From Pandoraea anapnoica (GTDB lineage: Bacteria > Pseudomonadota > Gammaproteobacteria > Burkholderiales > Burkholderiaceae), in assembly GCF_902459765.1 (NCBI RefSeq), contig NZ_CABPSP010000013.1, positions 62,001-126,000 on the forward strand: a stretch of DNA of 64,000 nt, written 5' to 3'. A program made the position numbers and the translations under genes. The notes beneath the pieces were generated by a model. The model made no database searches. It had not been told where the DNA came from and saw only the letters and a list, made by a program, of their open reading frames with translations. This document shows positions 55,918 through 63,778 of the stretch, piece by piece. Each line of letters begins with the position of its first letter. The first letter of the stretch is position 1.

Positions 55918-55965
55918 GTTGTGCTTCTTGCCGCGTGGCGGCATGTATGCAGAAATTAGGAGTAC

Positions 55966-56262
55966 TTGCGTTGTAGCGAAAACTTCAACGCGCGGTTTAC
56001 TTGCCGTGCGTCATCTGAAGTGGACCGCAAATTGTTTACATTTGCAGTATCGTTCCGCCTCGGCTTAACAGCCACCGCAGTTCCGTCAACGGGACTCGAC
56101 GTTTCAGCAACATTCAATGCAGTAGCGTGGATCGGCTTCGTCCTACGCGTAGCGTGCAATACGCCCATTTCGCAGCACATCGCGAAGCGGCGAGAGAAAA
56201 AAGATCAGTTGGGAATCGACCGACGCGTGAATGTCACCGTCGGCGGGGGCATTCGAGGATGA
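55966..56262 (+). CDS. Possible small protein at the head of the accessory cassette
   Basis: A frame of up to 98 codons ending in an ATGA overlap with the next gene, which suggests coupling. It has hydrophobic stretches 'LFTFAVSFRLGLTATAV' and 'FNAVAWIGFVLRVAC' and a basic segment 'HIAKRREKKDQLGIDRR'. The start is unclear: TTG 55966 is too close to its AGGAG box, and an internal GTG may be used. No family recognised. It could be non-coding. Confidence 0.35.
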   Translation: MRCSENFNARFTCRASSEVDRKLFTFAVSFRLGLTATAVPSTGLDVSATFNAVAWIGFVLRVACNTPISQHIAKRREKKDQLGIDRRVNVTVGGGIRG

Positions 56263-56990
56263 AAGAACAGCACTTCACCGGCGACGTGGGGCAAGTCGCG
56301 GCCGGCAATGCAGTAAGCCACACACACGGGCCGTCACAACGCAACGTCATCAACATTCATAACGGCGCGTCCACTGTGCCATCTGCACCCATTACTGAGT
56401 TGCAGCGACGGGCTATTGCCGCCAAGGTCTTCGAGGTTTCAAACGCATCGGATCTCGACACCATCGATATCTATCGGATCATCCTTGCCGAATTCGGGGC
56501 GGAGAAGATACGTGAACTTCCGAAGTCGGAGTATCGGGCTGCGATGGAGTTGTTGGCGCAGCTTGAGAAGGAGGCGGGTGCTGGACCTTCGACGGAGACT
56601 CGGGAAACGCTCACGGTCATCGAGGCTCATCCGCAGCCCGTGATCGCCCCAGTGAACTCAGAGTCCTATCAGGACTGTCCTCATTGCGTAGACGCCACCG
56701 CACGTGTTGATCATGCGATTCGGAAGATGAAGACCGCCCGCACTCTCGCCGGGGTGATGACATCTGCATTACTGGTAGTGCTGGTGGGGGGCGCGGTGCT
56801 GACATATACCGGCACGCCGAAGGCTAAATCACTGGTGCCTACTCCACCTGTTTGCCAGTTTGGTGGTGCCGCCTATTCCATCGGAAGCGTGGTTGCTGCG
56901 CAGGGCAGCAAAGCTCGGGAATGTAAGCCCGACGCCAAAGGAGCTGGTGCGCATTGGGAAGTGTCTGCGCAGCCATCGGTGAAGCGGTAG
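56259..56990 (+). CDS. Prophage accessory membrane protein with ORF6C-like segment
   Basis: 243 residues. Residues 1-40 carry Gly/Asn/His-rich turns ('HFTGDVGQVAAGNAVSHTHG'). Residues ~46-105 ('TELQRRAIAAKVFEVSNASD', 'IILAEFGAEKIRELPKSEYR') resemble the ORF6C domain at the end of phage antirepressors. A CPHC pair (140-143) precedes a transmembrane helix (163-183), and a ~60-residue tail with two Cys follows. The architecture suggests a cytoplasmic N-terminus and exported tail. Function unknown; first confident gene of the cassette. Confidence 0.65.
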   Translation: MKEQHFTGDVGQVAAGNAVSHTHGPSQRNVINIHNGASTVPSAPITELQRRAIAAKVFEVSNASDLDTIDIYRIILAEFGAEKIRELPKSEYRAAMELLAQLEKEAGAGPSTETRETLTVIEAHPQPVIAPVNSESYQDCPHCVDATARVDHAIRKMKTARTLAGVMTSALLVVLVGGAVLTYTGTPKAKSLVPTPPVCQFGGAAYSIGSVVAAQGSKARECKPDAKGAGAHWEVSAQPSVKR

Positions 56991-57076
56991 CTCAACGAGC
57001 GTCTTGTATGCGCGGTGCTTTGATGTGACCGGGGGCGAACTTCAGGTCAACGTTTGTGATGAACTTCGGGGGGGGA

Positions 57077-58408
57077 ATGAACACAATCGCTGCTAACGAC
57101 GACGAGTCGTCCGTTGCCAACGCGGGGTTTAAGTCGGATAAGTTGGATCGCTTAGGCTTAGCGGAGCACCTAACAAGATACATCTGTCGACTAAAAAATG
57201 GGGCCGTGATTGGTATCGATGGACCGTGGGGATCGGGGAAGTCCTGGTTCGCTCGGAACTGGCGCGACCGGTTGCGAAGCCAAGGTTTCAAAGTTGCATA
57301 CATCGACGCATTTCAGGACGACTACACCGACGACCCTTTCACGCTTGTGGCCTCTGAAATCAACCTGCTGATCAAGAGTTCAGGAAATGATGGTGAGAAG
57401 CGGGCCAGAGCATTTGTGGAGAAGGCTGCCCGTGTAGCAACAGTGATCGCACCAGCAGCCGGCAAGATCGCAATCAATGCGGTCGGAAAAGTTCTTGGAA
57501 CGACGGGAAATCTATCGGACGTTGGTCAAGATATCGCGACCGCGATTGCGGATAGCTCCGGTGGGAGTGCGGAGCAATGGATTCGCAAGAAGATCGAGGG
57601 TTATGTTGAGGACAAGCGTAGCCTAGCCGAATTTCAGAACGACCTGAGAGAGTTTTCGAAGCTTTCTGACAAACCCGTGATCGTAATGGTGGACGAGTTG
57701 GATCGTTGCCGCCCCGACTTCGCCGTCGGTCTGATTGAGCGAATCAAGCACCTATTCGACGTTGAGAATCTGGTGTTCGTGCTGCTCATGAATAGGAGGC
57801 AGCTGTCGAGGGCCGTTGAGGGTGTGTACGGGGTTGGTGATGAGGCTCCTGCCTACCTAAGCAAGTTCATCAACATCTACTTTCAATTTCCGGTCGCAAC
57901 CGTTGCGCATGGATCACAGTCAGCGATTCGGCGATTTACCGATAGCGTACTAGCACAGTATGAGTGGTCTTCGCCCCAAACGCCTTTTGCCGATGCGCTT
58001 GTCGAAATTTCTCCTTTCGTAGATTTCACTCTCAGAGACATTGAACGTGCTGTCGCGTTGTATTCGTATGCGCATCCCACACGGCTCTCAGCTCGGGGTC
58101 TTACCTATATTGCAGTGCTCAAGGTGAAGCGCCCCGCCGACTTTCAGCGCATTGTTGCTGGCGACGATGGCGTGCACCTGTCGCTTTTCGAGTGGTTGAT
58201 TGAACTCGAGAAGCGTGCGATTGCTGACGATCATTCCCACGCTCGAAAGCAGATGAGGATGGCAATGGCTATTCACTGGCCGTACTTAACTATTGCGGAT
58301 CAGGAGAAGTATTCGAGCGAATTCAGCGCAGAGTTCAACGAACGATGGAGGATCGAAAAGCACTTCTGCACGCAGCTAGTACAAGCGATCGATATCCCCA
58401 TCGAGTGA
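57077..58408 (+). CDS. KAP-family P-loop NTPase
   Basis: 443 residues from ATG 57077 (G-rich box ahead; GTG 57056 is an in-frame alternative). Walker A is 'VIGIDGPWGSGKSWFARNW'; the KAP Walker B block is 'KPVIVMVDELDRCRPDFAVG' followed by 'LFDVENLVFVLLMNRRQLSR', a textbook KAP signature. Between them is an insert (residues ~95-190) with a moderately hydrophobic, Ala-rich region. KAP NTPases are often membrane-linked; PifA of plasmid F blocks T7 phage. Gene lies on the opposite strand to the late genes and has lower GC than neighbours. Confidence 0.9.
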   Translation: MNTIAANDDESSVANAGFKSDKLDRLGLAEHLTRYICRLKNGAVIGIDGPWGSGKSWFARNWRDRLRSQGFKVAYIDAFQDDYTDDPFTLVASEINLLIKSSGNDGEKRARAFVEKAARVATVIAPAAGKIAINAVGKVLGTTGNLSDVGQDIATAIADSSGGSAEQWIRKKIEGYVEDKRSLAEFQNDLREFSKLSDKPVIVMVDELDRCRPDFAVGLIERIKHLFDVENLVFVLLMNRRQLSRAVEGVYGVGDEAPAYLSKFINIYFQFPVATVAHGSQSAIRRFTDSVLAQYEWSSPQTPFADALVEISPFVDFTLRDIERAVALYSYAHPTRLSARGLTYIAVLKVKRPADFQRIVAGDDGVHLSLFEWLIELEKRAIADDHSHARKQMRMAMAIHWPYLTIADQEKYSSEFSAEFNERWRIEKHFCTQLVQAIDIPIE

Positions 58409-58495
58409 CGGCCCAGGGATATTCATTCGACATTGACATCGTTGGTGTCGCGAGAGTAAAGCGGATTTTTTGGGAAGACCTTTAGGAGACCACAC

Positions 58496-58684
58496 GTGAA
58501 TCACCGTAGAACACCGAATGACAACGATCATCAGGATCATGACCGCAATAACGATCATTCTGATGACCGGAATGGCCGCTTCATCTATGATGACACGGGG
58601 CATCGCAGCGAACGTGTTTCGAACACGTTCCCGCCGCCGCCGCCGCTGGATTCTGGAGATGACAATGGGGATGACCAAGGCTGA
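58496..58684 (+). CDS. Short Asp/His-rich frame overlapping the SLATT-like gene
   Basis: 62 residues from GTG 58496 with an AGGAG box eight bases ahead. Composition is extreme: Asp, Asn, His and Arg in the first half ('PNDNDHQDHDRNNDHSDDRN'), five prolines and acidic residues at the end. Probably disordered and possibly metal-binding. The last 20 bases overlap the next gene, suggesting coupling. The alternative is that only the +1 frame is used, which would encode a hydrophobic N-terminal extension of the SLATT-like protein. Confidence 0.45.
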   Translation: MNHRRTPNDNDHQDHDRNNDHSDDRNGRFIYDDTGHRSERVSNTFPPPPPLDSGDDNGDDQG

Positions 58685-59198
58685 ACGAGATTGTCACGGA
58701 TTGCTGTTCGACATTCGTCGGTCGATTCGATATCACAATCGACGTAGGGCGTTTTTTGATCGCCTCGACCAAATGACAAATATGCTTTCCGTAATTTTCG
58801 GATCGGCTGCCGTGTACGGAGTCCTTGAGCAGCAGTACAAGGCCGTCGCCTTGATTGCTGCCGGACTGGTGACCGCGCTGTCGGCGATCAATCTCGTTGT
58901 TGGATCGTCGCAGCGCGCACGCGCTCACGCAGAGCTTGCTCGCCGGTTTATCGGACTTGAGAAGCATATGGTGAACTCCGTGCATGACGATGCGCTGGCG
59001 TTGGCGGCTCAGTCGGAGCGACTGTCGATTGAAGCTGAAGAGCCACCGGTGCTTCACGTCCTCAATGTGTTGTGTCACAACGAGCAAATGCGCTCGATGG
59101 GATATCCGCCTGAGCGATTAGCAAAGGTTGGCTTCTTCCAACGCTTGTTTGCCCAGGTTTTCGATTTTCAACAGCACAAACTTCGTCCCGGCTCATAG
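58665..59198 (+). CDS. SLATT-like two-transmembrane protein
   Basis: 177 residues (start ATG 58665 with GGAG ahead; 58671 and 58659 possible). A charged N-terminal helix 'FDIRRSIRYHNRRRAFFDRL' leads to two adjacent transmembrane helices ('MLSVIFGSAAVYGVLEQ', 'AVALIAAGLVTALSAINLVV'), then a long amphipathic helix 'RARAHAELARRFIGLEKHMV' and a soluble tail. This order matches SLATT-domain proteins, which are thought to act as pore-forming effectors in bacterial conflict systems. SLATT assignment is by eye, not by a profile search. Confidence 0.7.
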   Translation: MGMTKAERDCHGLLFDIRRSIRYHNRRRAFFDRLDQMTNMLSVIFGSAAVYGVLEQQYKAVALIAAGLVTALSAINLVVGSSQRARAHAELARRFIGLEKHMVNSVHDDALALAAQSERLSIEAEEPPVLHVLNVLCHNEQMRSMGYPPERLAKVGFFQRLFAQVFDFQQHKLRPGS

Positions 59199-59218
59199 GC
59201 AAAGTCCTCGCAAGTATC

Positions 59219-59250
59219 AAAACCCCGCCAGTTGAACGGTGGGGTTTTTT
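59219..59250. terminator. Terminator closing the accessory cassette
   Basis: AACCCCGCC / GGTGGGGTT (one G-T pair) with an 8-base loop; A-run before and six T after. Serves the plus-strand cassette and the minus-strand gene D. Confidence 0.9.
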
Positions 59251-59251
59251 A

Positions 59252-60472
59252 TTACCCGTCAGATTTCTCGTCCGGCACTTCTGTAGCCTTAATCTCCAGC
59301 TCGATCTGCGTCGTGAATCCGCCGTTTGAGTCGAGTATGTGCCGGGTCTTGGCGAGAAGCCAATCGGTGTTGTCGATCTGGGGCTTGAAGCCTCGCACGG
59401 ACACCGGCACCTCGGGGAACAGCTTAGCGTTGCCGCGTGCGAGCGTCATCGAGAAGGTCGCGACGCCACGTTGTATCCGTTGCCACTCGGCACGCGCGGC
59501 GCGCAGCGCGTTGGTCTTGCTTGCGTAGGTGTGCCGCAGCTCCTTCGTGTTTCCAGTCGGCTCAACGACCGGTGCGAGAGGGGTCTTTTTCTTCGTCTTA
59601 CGATTCTTCTTCGTGGGCTTCGGTGCACCCGTTGACGTCGAAGTACTCCCTTCGGCAATGGCCGTTACCACGACCTGTCCCTTCTTGGCCGCTCGCGTGT
59701 CCTGGAAATACGCGACCACGGAATCGTACGATTCTCGGTCTGCAACGGAGAAGTGATGCTGGTCCCCGAGCTGGCGGGTGATTGTTAGCGGTGAGAGCGG
59801 CTTACCCGATGCCGTCAACGACTGGCCCAGCTTCGTGAACAGCAGCTTGTCGGCTTTAACGGTGGCGATGGCGTCGAACATCTTGGCCACTCGGGTGAGG
59901 AAGCTCGCGTCAGATTCGCCGGTCTGGTCGATGTGCGACAACAACTGATTTGCCAGCGCCGAGGCGATCATCGCGCCCAGGTTGTGACGCTGGGCAATGA
60001 TGTTGACCAGGTCGAGCAGCGAGACGTTGTGATACGACGATTCTCGCTTCTTCGTCAGACCGGAGCGCAGATCGGCGCTGCGTGCGCGTATGACGATGCG
60101 ATCAGGTGGCCCGGTGTGGGTGATTTCATCGACAGTGAACTTACCCTTGTCGATTAGACCCTCGTGTTTCCACCCGAAGGCCACCGCGAGTTTCGCGCCG
60201 CGCGACGGCAGCTCGAGCGTGCCGTCGGAGTCGTCCAGTTCGATATCGAGCTGGTCCGCTTCGAACCCTCGGTTCTCCTCCAGAGACAAGCTGACAAGCC
60301 TGCCGGTGAATGCGCCCGTTATGTCCTTGCCATCCTTGGAGATGCGATAGACGGGCACGGGCACCATGTCGTCCTGTGCACCGAGCAACTTCCCCGCCAT
60401 GCCCACGACACTACCAGCCATACCCACGGCACTGTCTGCCGGACCGGCGAGGCTTCCCAATGCTTCAATCAC
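59252..60472 (-). CDS. D: Phage late control / tail protein gpD
   Basis: 406 residues. P2 gpD family: 'YRISKDGKDITGAFTGRLVSLSL', 'DQLDIELDDSDGTLELPSRG' and 'AVAFGWKHEGLIDKGKFTVDEI' are typical of the tail hub (gp27-like) fold. A Lys/Thr/Pro-rich insert lies near residues 275-310. Forms the baseplate hub. The start overlaps the gpU stop as ATGA. Confidence 0.93.
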   Translation of the reverse strand: MIEALGSLAGPADSAVGMAGSVVGMAGKLLGAQDDMVPVPVYRISKDGKDITGAFTGRLVSLSLEENRGFEADQLDIELDDSDGTLELPSRGAKLAVAFGWKHEGLIDKGKFTVDEITHTGPPDRIVIRARSADLRSGLTKKRESSYHNVSLLDLVNIIAQRHNLGAMIASALANQLLSHIDQTGESDASFLTRVAKMFDAIATVKADKLLFTKLGQSLTASGKPLSPLTITRQLGDQHHFSVADRESYDSVVAYFQDTRAAKKGQVVVTAIAEGSTSTSTGAPKPTKKNRKTKKKTPLAPVVEPTGNTKELRHTYASKTNALRAARAEWQRIQRGVATFSMTLARGNAKLFPEVPVSVRGFKPQIDNTDWLLAKTRHILDSNGGFTTQIELEIKATEVPDEKSDG

Positions 60473-61107
60473 AGTACCTTCCCCACCACTTTGCCGACAG
60501 ATCCGCTGACGACATCGCGGGCAAGGTCGCTTGCGATATTGCCCGCGAGGCTACCCACAACGCCACCAGCAACGCCACCGACCAGTCCGCCCACAGCATC
60601 GCCGACGGCACCGCTAACCAGCCCGCCCACGCCCCCCAAGGCTCCGCTCACGAGGCCACCGACACTTCCGAGAAGATCGCCCGCCATACCACCCAGCAGG
60701 CCCGTCGCGAGTCCCAGGAGACGCAGATCGTAGTTGTCCGTGCGTTTGAACGTCGCGGTGAAGTCGATGCGGCGGGCGGCACCATTGTCGAAAAACAGCG
60801 TGCTGGTGGTCTCCAGGCCCTCGAGCGCGTAAATGCCGTAAATGTTGCCGGTGCCCTCGAGTAGCGGCCACGCCTTACCCTGGGAGCCGAGCGTCTCGAG
60901 CATCTTGAGCGACATCCGGCCGCCCGTCAGCTCAGGCAGCAGCGTGCCGCGTAGCGTAATCGGTTCTTCGTCCGCGCCAAGAAATTGACGGGAAGGACGC
61001 AATCCGATGCGGGGATTCGCGGCATAACGCCAGTTGAGCTGGCGCGACAGTTCCTGGTAGGAGACGGTGCTCAGCGTGAATACGAAAAGCCCGTAAGCCA
61101 TCATCAT
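60469..61107 (-). CDS. U: Phage tail protein gpU
   Basis: 212 residues from ATG 61107, ten bases after the tape-measure stop and with a TGAGGAA box. The first ~135 residues ('MMMAYGLFVFTLSTVSYQEL', 'EEPITLRGTLLPELTGG') match P2 gpU, the tail terminator. The final ~75 residues are Gly/Val/Leu-rich repeats ('LLGGMAGDLLGSVGGLVSGA'), probably membrane- or tail-associated, and make it longer than P2 gpU (159). Confidence 0.92.
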   Translation of the reverse strand: MMMAYGLFVFTLSTVSYQELSRQLNWRYAANPRIGLRPSRQFLGADEEPITLRGTLLPELTGGRMSLKMLETLGSQGKAWPLLEGTGNIYGIYALEGLETTSTLFFDNGAARRIDFTATFKRTDNYDLRLLGLATGLLGGMAGDLLGSVGGLVSGALGGVGGLVSGAVGDAVGGLVGGVAGGVVGSLAGNIASDLARDVVSGSVGKVVGKVL

Positions 61108-61117
61108 GATGCGTTCC

Positions 61118-63778
61118 TCAATCCATATCACCGAAGCGAGAGCGGGCGCGGGCGGCGTCCTTGCGCTGTAGCTCAATGATCTTTCGCTCGACCAACTGCG
61201 CGAGCTGCGACTCGTTCATCCCCGGTGCTGCGTGAATGTGGATCTCGTAGTGGTTGCCGGCGGCCGGCGCAGAACTCTTAAGCGGCGAGGAGATCGGCGG
61301 GCGCATGTCGAACGCCGTGCTTGCCAGAGCGGGCGAGCTAGCAACGATCGCCAGGCCGGCACCCGCCCCGGCGATCTGGCGTGCGAGCTGTTGAACGGCA
61401 GACAGTGGCCCGTCCTGGTTGCCTGTGATTCCCTGCTCGAGCCCCGCCATCGTGAAGCCGCCCAGCTCAGCGAATACGCGGCTCGGAGAGTGGATGCCGA
61501 GCTTCTCCTTGAACCAGGACACCGTTCGCTCGCCCAGCCCTACAACGGCGTCTTTGACATATGACGCCGCCGAGGTGATGCCGTTGGCCAGGCCTTGCAC
61601 GATGTTGGCACCGAACTCGCTGAATTTGCTCGGCAGCTCCACACCGAACCAGCTCATGACGCCGGCGAACGCCCGGTAGAAGATGCCGAGCGGCGACCAG
61701 TTGAGAATCAGTGCGGCGACGCCGCCAATGCCCCCGCTGAACGCTGCCTTAATTTCGTTCCAGACGCCGATGAAGAACGCCTTTACCTGGTCCCAATTCC
61801 GATAGATGAGATAAGCGGCGACGGCGATGGCGGTCAGAGCGAGGCCAATCGGTGTCGTCAGTAACATGCGCCCCATCCACAGCAGCGAGCTGCCAACGAA
61901 TCGAATGGCCCCACCGAGCAATCGCATGACGGTCGACAACACGCCGCCCTGAATGCCGGCCGCCTGCATCATGAATCGCATGACAGCGAGGGGGCCGAGC
62001 ACTGCCGCCAAAGCGAGCATCGCTGGCCCGATGAGCAGCAGCGCACCTGCGATGCCGGCAATCGCCACCATAGCCACTTTGGCGACAACGCTGTGGCGTT
62101 CCATGAAACCCGTCAATCCCTTGACGACGCTTGAGAGACCCTCGACTCCACGTGCGTACATCGGCAAGACGCGGTCGCCCATCTCGAGCCACAAGTCGTG
62201 AACACGCGCGTGCAGGTCCAGCTCTTTGCCGGTCGGGCTGTCCTTTGCCAGCTTGTCGAGCGTGTCGATATCTGCCGCCCCACGATTGAGTTTGGCATTC
62301 TTGTGAATCTGCTCGCGCTGCAAGTACATCTGGCCGAACAGATTGGACGCGGTGCGATTAGAAAAGATGCCCCCGATGGCGTCGAGTACGTCCTGCTTTT
62401 TGGTCACGCCGTTGGCCGCAAGTTGGGGCAGCAGCACCTTTTCCATCCATTCGAATTGATTGGTGAGAAACAGCTCACTGCCCTTGATCGCTCCAGGGTT
62501 CACATAAGAGACTTGCCCTGCCTTATCGTGTTTCACCTTTGTCTGGTCAGAGATCAGACCCAACTTGTCCAGGTTCTGCGTGACCCGTTTGGTCGTGCGG
62601 CCTTGGTATAGGTTCTGATACGCGCTCATGAGCGCCGTGCCCACCCGGTGTCCGCCCATTTCTTGCACCAGTGGTTCGAGCTGGTTGTAAAAGCCATCCG
62701 ACTCAAGGCCCTTGGCGGCGAGACCACCTGTCTTGATGACATTCAACCATTCCTCAGGGCCTACGCGTCCCCCCGTCGCGGTGAGCACTTTCTGCACCAT
62801 ATTGGCTTGATTCGCGAACTCCGCGTCGCTTGCGAGGCCACCGCGCAGTTCGATGACCTTGAGCATGTCCATGAACTTCTTGTCGTTCTCCTCGCCCTTT
62901 TCCGCACCGTAAAGCGCCTTGTTTGCGAATTTCATCTTCGCGAGCAGCGGCGTGACCATTTCAGCGTGATGTGCGTCCGCGAACACTGACAGTGCATCGC
63001 GCATGAGTTCGACGTTTTCCGTTCGGCTCGTGCCGTACGTCTTCAGTTGCTTCGCAAGCCCAATGGCCTCTTGAGAGTCCTTTTCGCCGAGACCGAGCGC
63101 GCGTACACGTTGCATCTCGGTGAACATGTGCTTAGCTTCTTGAAGCCCGCTTCTGACAGGCATGCCAAGCGCCGCGCCGGCGGCAGTGGCACCGACGCCA
63201 GCACCGGCCATTGCCCCGGCCGTCGAGCGCAGTTTGTCGCGCCGCTCGCGCGCTGCGCCCATACGCTCCTCTTGCTTTTGCAGCTGTGCCAGCCGCTCGC
63301 GCTGAGTGACCAATACGGAGTTGGTTGAAGCGATATCGCCACGTAAGGCGCGTTCATGTGAACCCAGGCTGCGCGTGCTGACGCCAGCTGCCGACAGGCG
63401 ATCTCGCAACGCCTGGAGCTTCTGACTTTGCTGCTGGTGCTGATTGTTCAGATCGCGTGCAGCCCGCACGGCCGCATTGAACTCGCGCGTCATGGCGCGC
63501 GTGGGCGACTCCGTTTCCTTGATGCCGCGTGCGAGCTGCTGCACGCGCTCTTCGGCGGCGCGCAGGGCTGAGCTGGTGCCACGCAGACCCTTGTGGAGTT
63601 CGCGGAACTCGCCGACCGTCTTCTGCGTTTTCTCGAGTTCTTTGAGGCGGTCGCGTGTCTCCTTGAGACCACGCGACATCTCCTTGTTGGTGCCGAGAAT
63701 TTTCCGCGTGTTAGCGGTCATCTGGTCGACTGTCTTCCACAGCACTTCGAGCTGCAGCTTTCGCCCTGCGTCGCTCAT
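61118..63778 (-). CDS. T: Phage tail tape-measure protein (gpT)
   Basis: 886 residues. Long N-terminal coiled coil (residues ~1-190, 'RDRLKELEKTQKTVGEFREL'), the TP901-type core, and a hydrophobic central segment (~560-690, 'VAKVAMVAIAGIAGALLLIG'). The C-terminal motif 'GLGERTVSWFKEKLGIHSPSRVF' is a conserved tape-measure end. Sets tail length. Its start overlaps the E' stop as ATGA. Confidence 0.94.
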   Translation of the reverse strand: MSDAGRKLQLEVLWKTVDQMTANTRKILGTNKEMSRGLKETRDRLKELEKTQKTVGEFRELHKGLRGTSSALRAAEERVQQLARGIKETESPTRAMTREFNAAVRAARDLNNQHQQQSQKLQALRDRLSAAGVSTRSLGSHERALRGDIASTNSVLVTQRERLAQLQKQEERMGAARERRDKLRSTAGAMAGAGVGATAAGAALGMPVRSGLQEAKHMFTEMQRVRALGLGEKDSQEAIGLAKQLKTYGTSRTENVELMRDALSVFADAHHAEMVTPLLAKMKFANKALYGAEKGEENDKKFMDMLKVIELRGGLASDAEFANQANMVQKVLTATGGRVGPEEWLNVIKTGGLAAKGLESDGFYNQLEPLVQEMGGHRVGTALMSAYQNLYQGRTTKRVTQNLDKLGLISDQTKVKHDKAGQVSYVNPGAIKGSELFLTNQFEWMEKVLLPQLAANGVTKKQDVLDAIGGIFSNRTASNLFGQMYLQREQIHKNAKLNRGAADIDTLDKLAKDSPTGKELDLHARVHDLWLEMGDRVLPMYARGVEGLSSVVKGLTGFMERHSVVAKVAMVAIAGIAGALLLIGPAMLALAAVLGPLAVMRFMMQAAGIQGGVLSTVMRLLGGAIRFVGSSLLWMGRMLLTTPIGLALTAIAVAAYLIYRNWDQVKAFFIGVWNEIKAAFSGGIGGVAALILNWSPLGIFYRAFAGVMSWFGVELPSKFSEFGANIVQGLANGITSAASYVKDAVVGLGERTVSWFKEKLGIHSPSRVFAELGGFTMAGLEQGITGNQDGPLSAVQQLARQIAGAGAGLAIVASSPALASTAFDMRPPISSPLKSSAPAAGNHYEIHIHAAPGMNESQLAQLVERKIIELQRKDAARARSRFGDMD

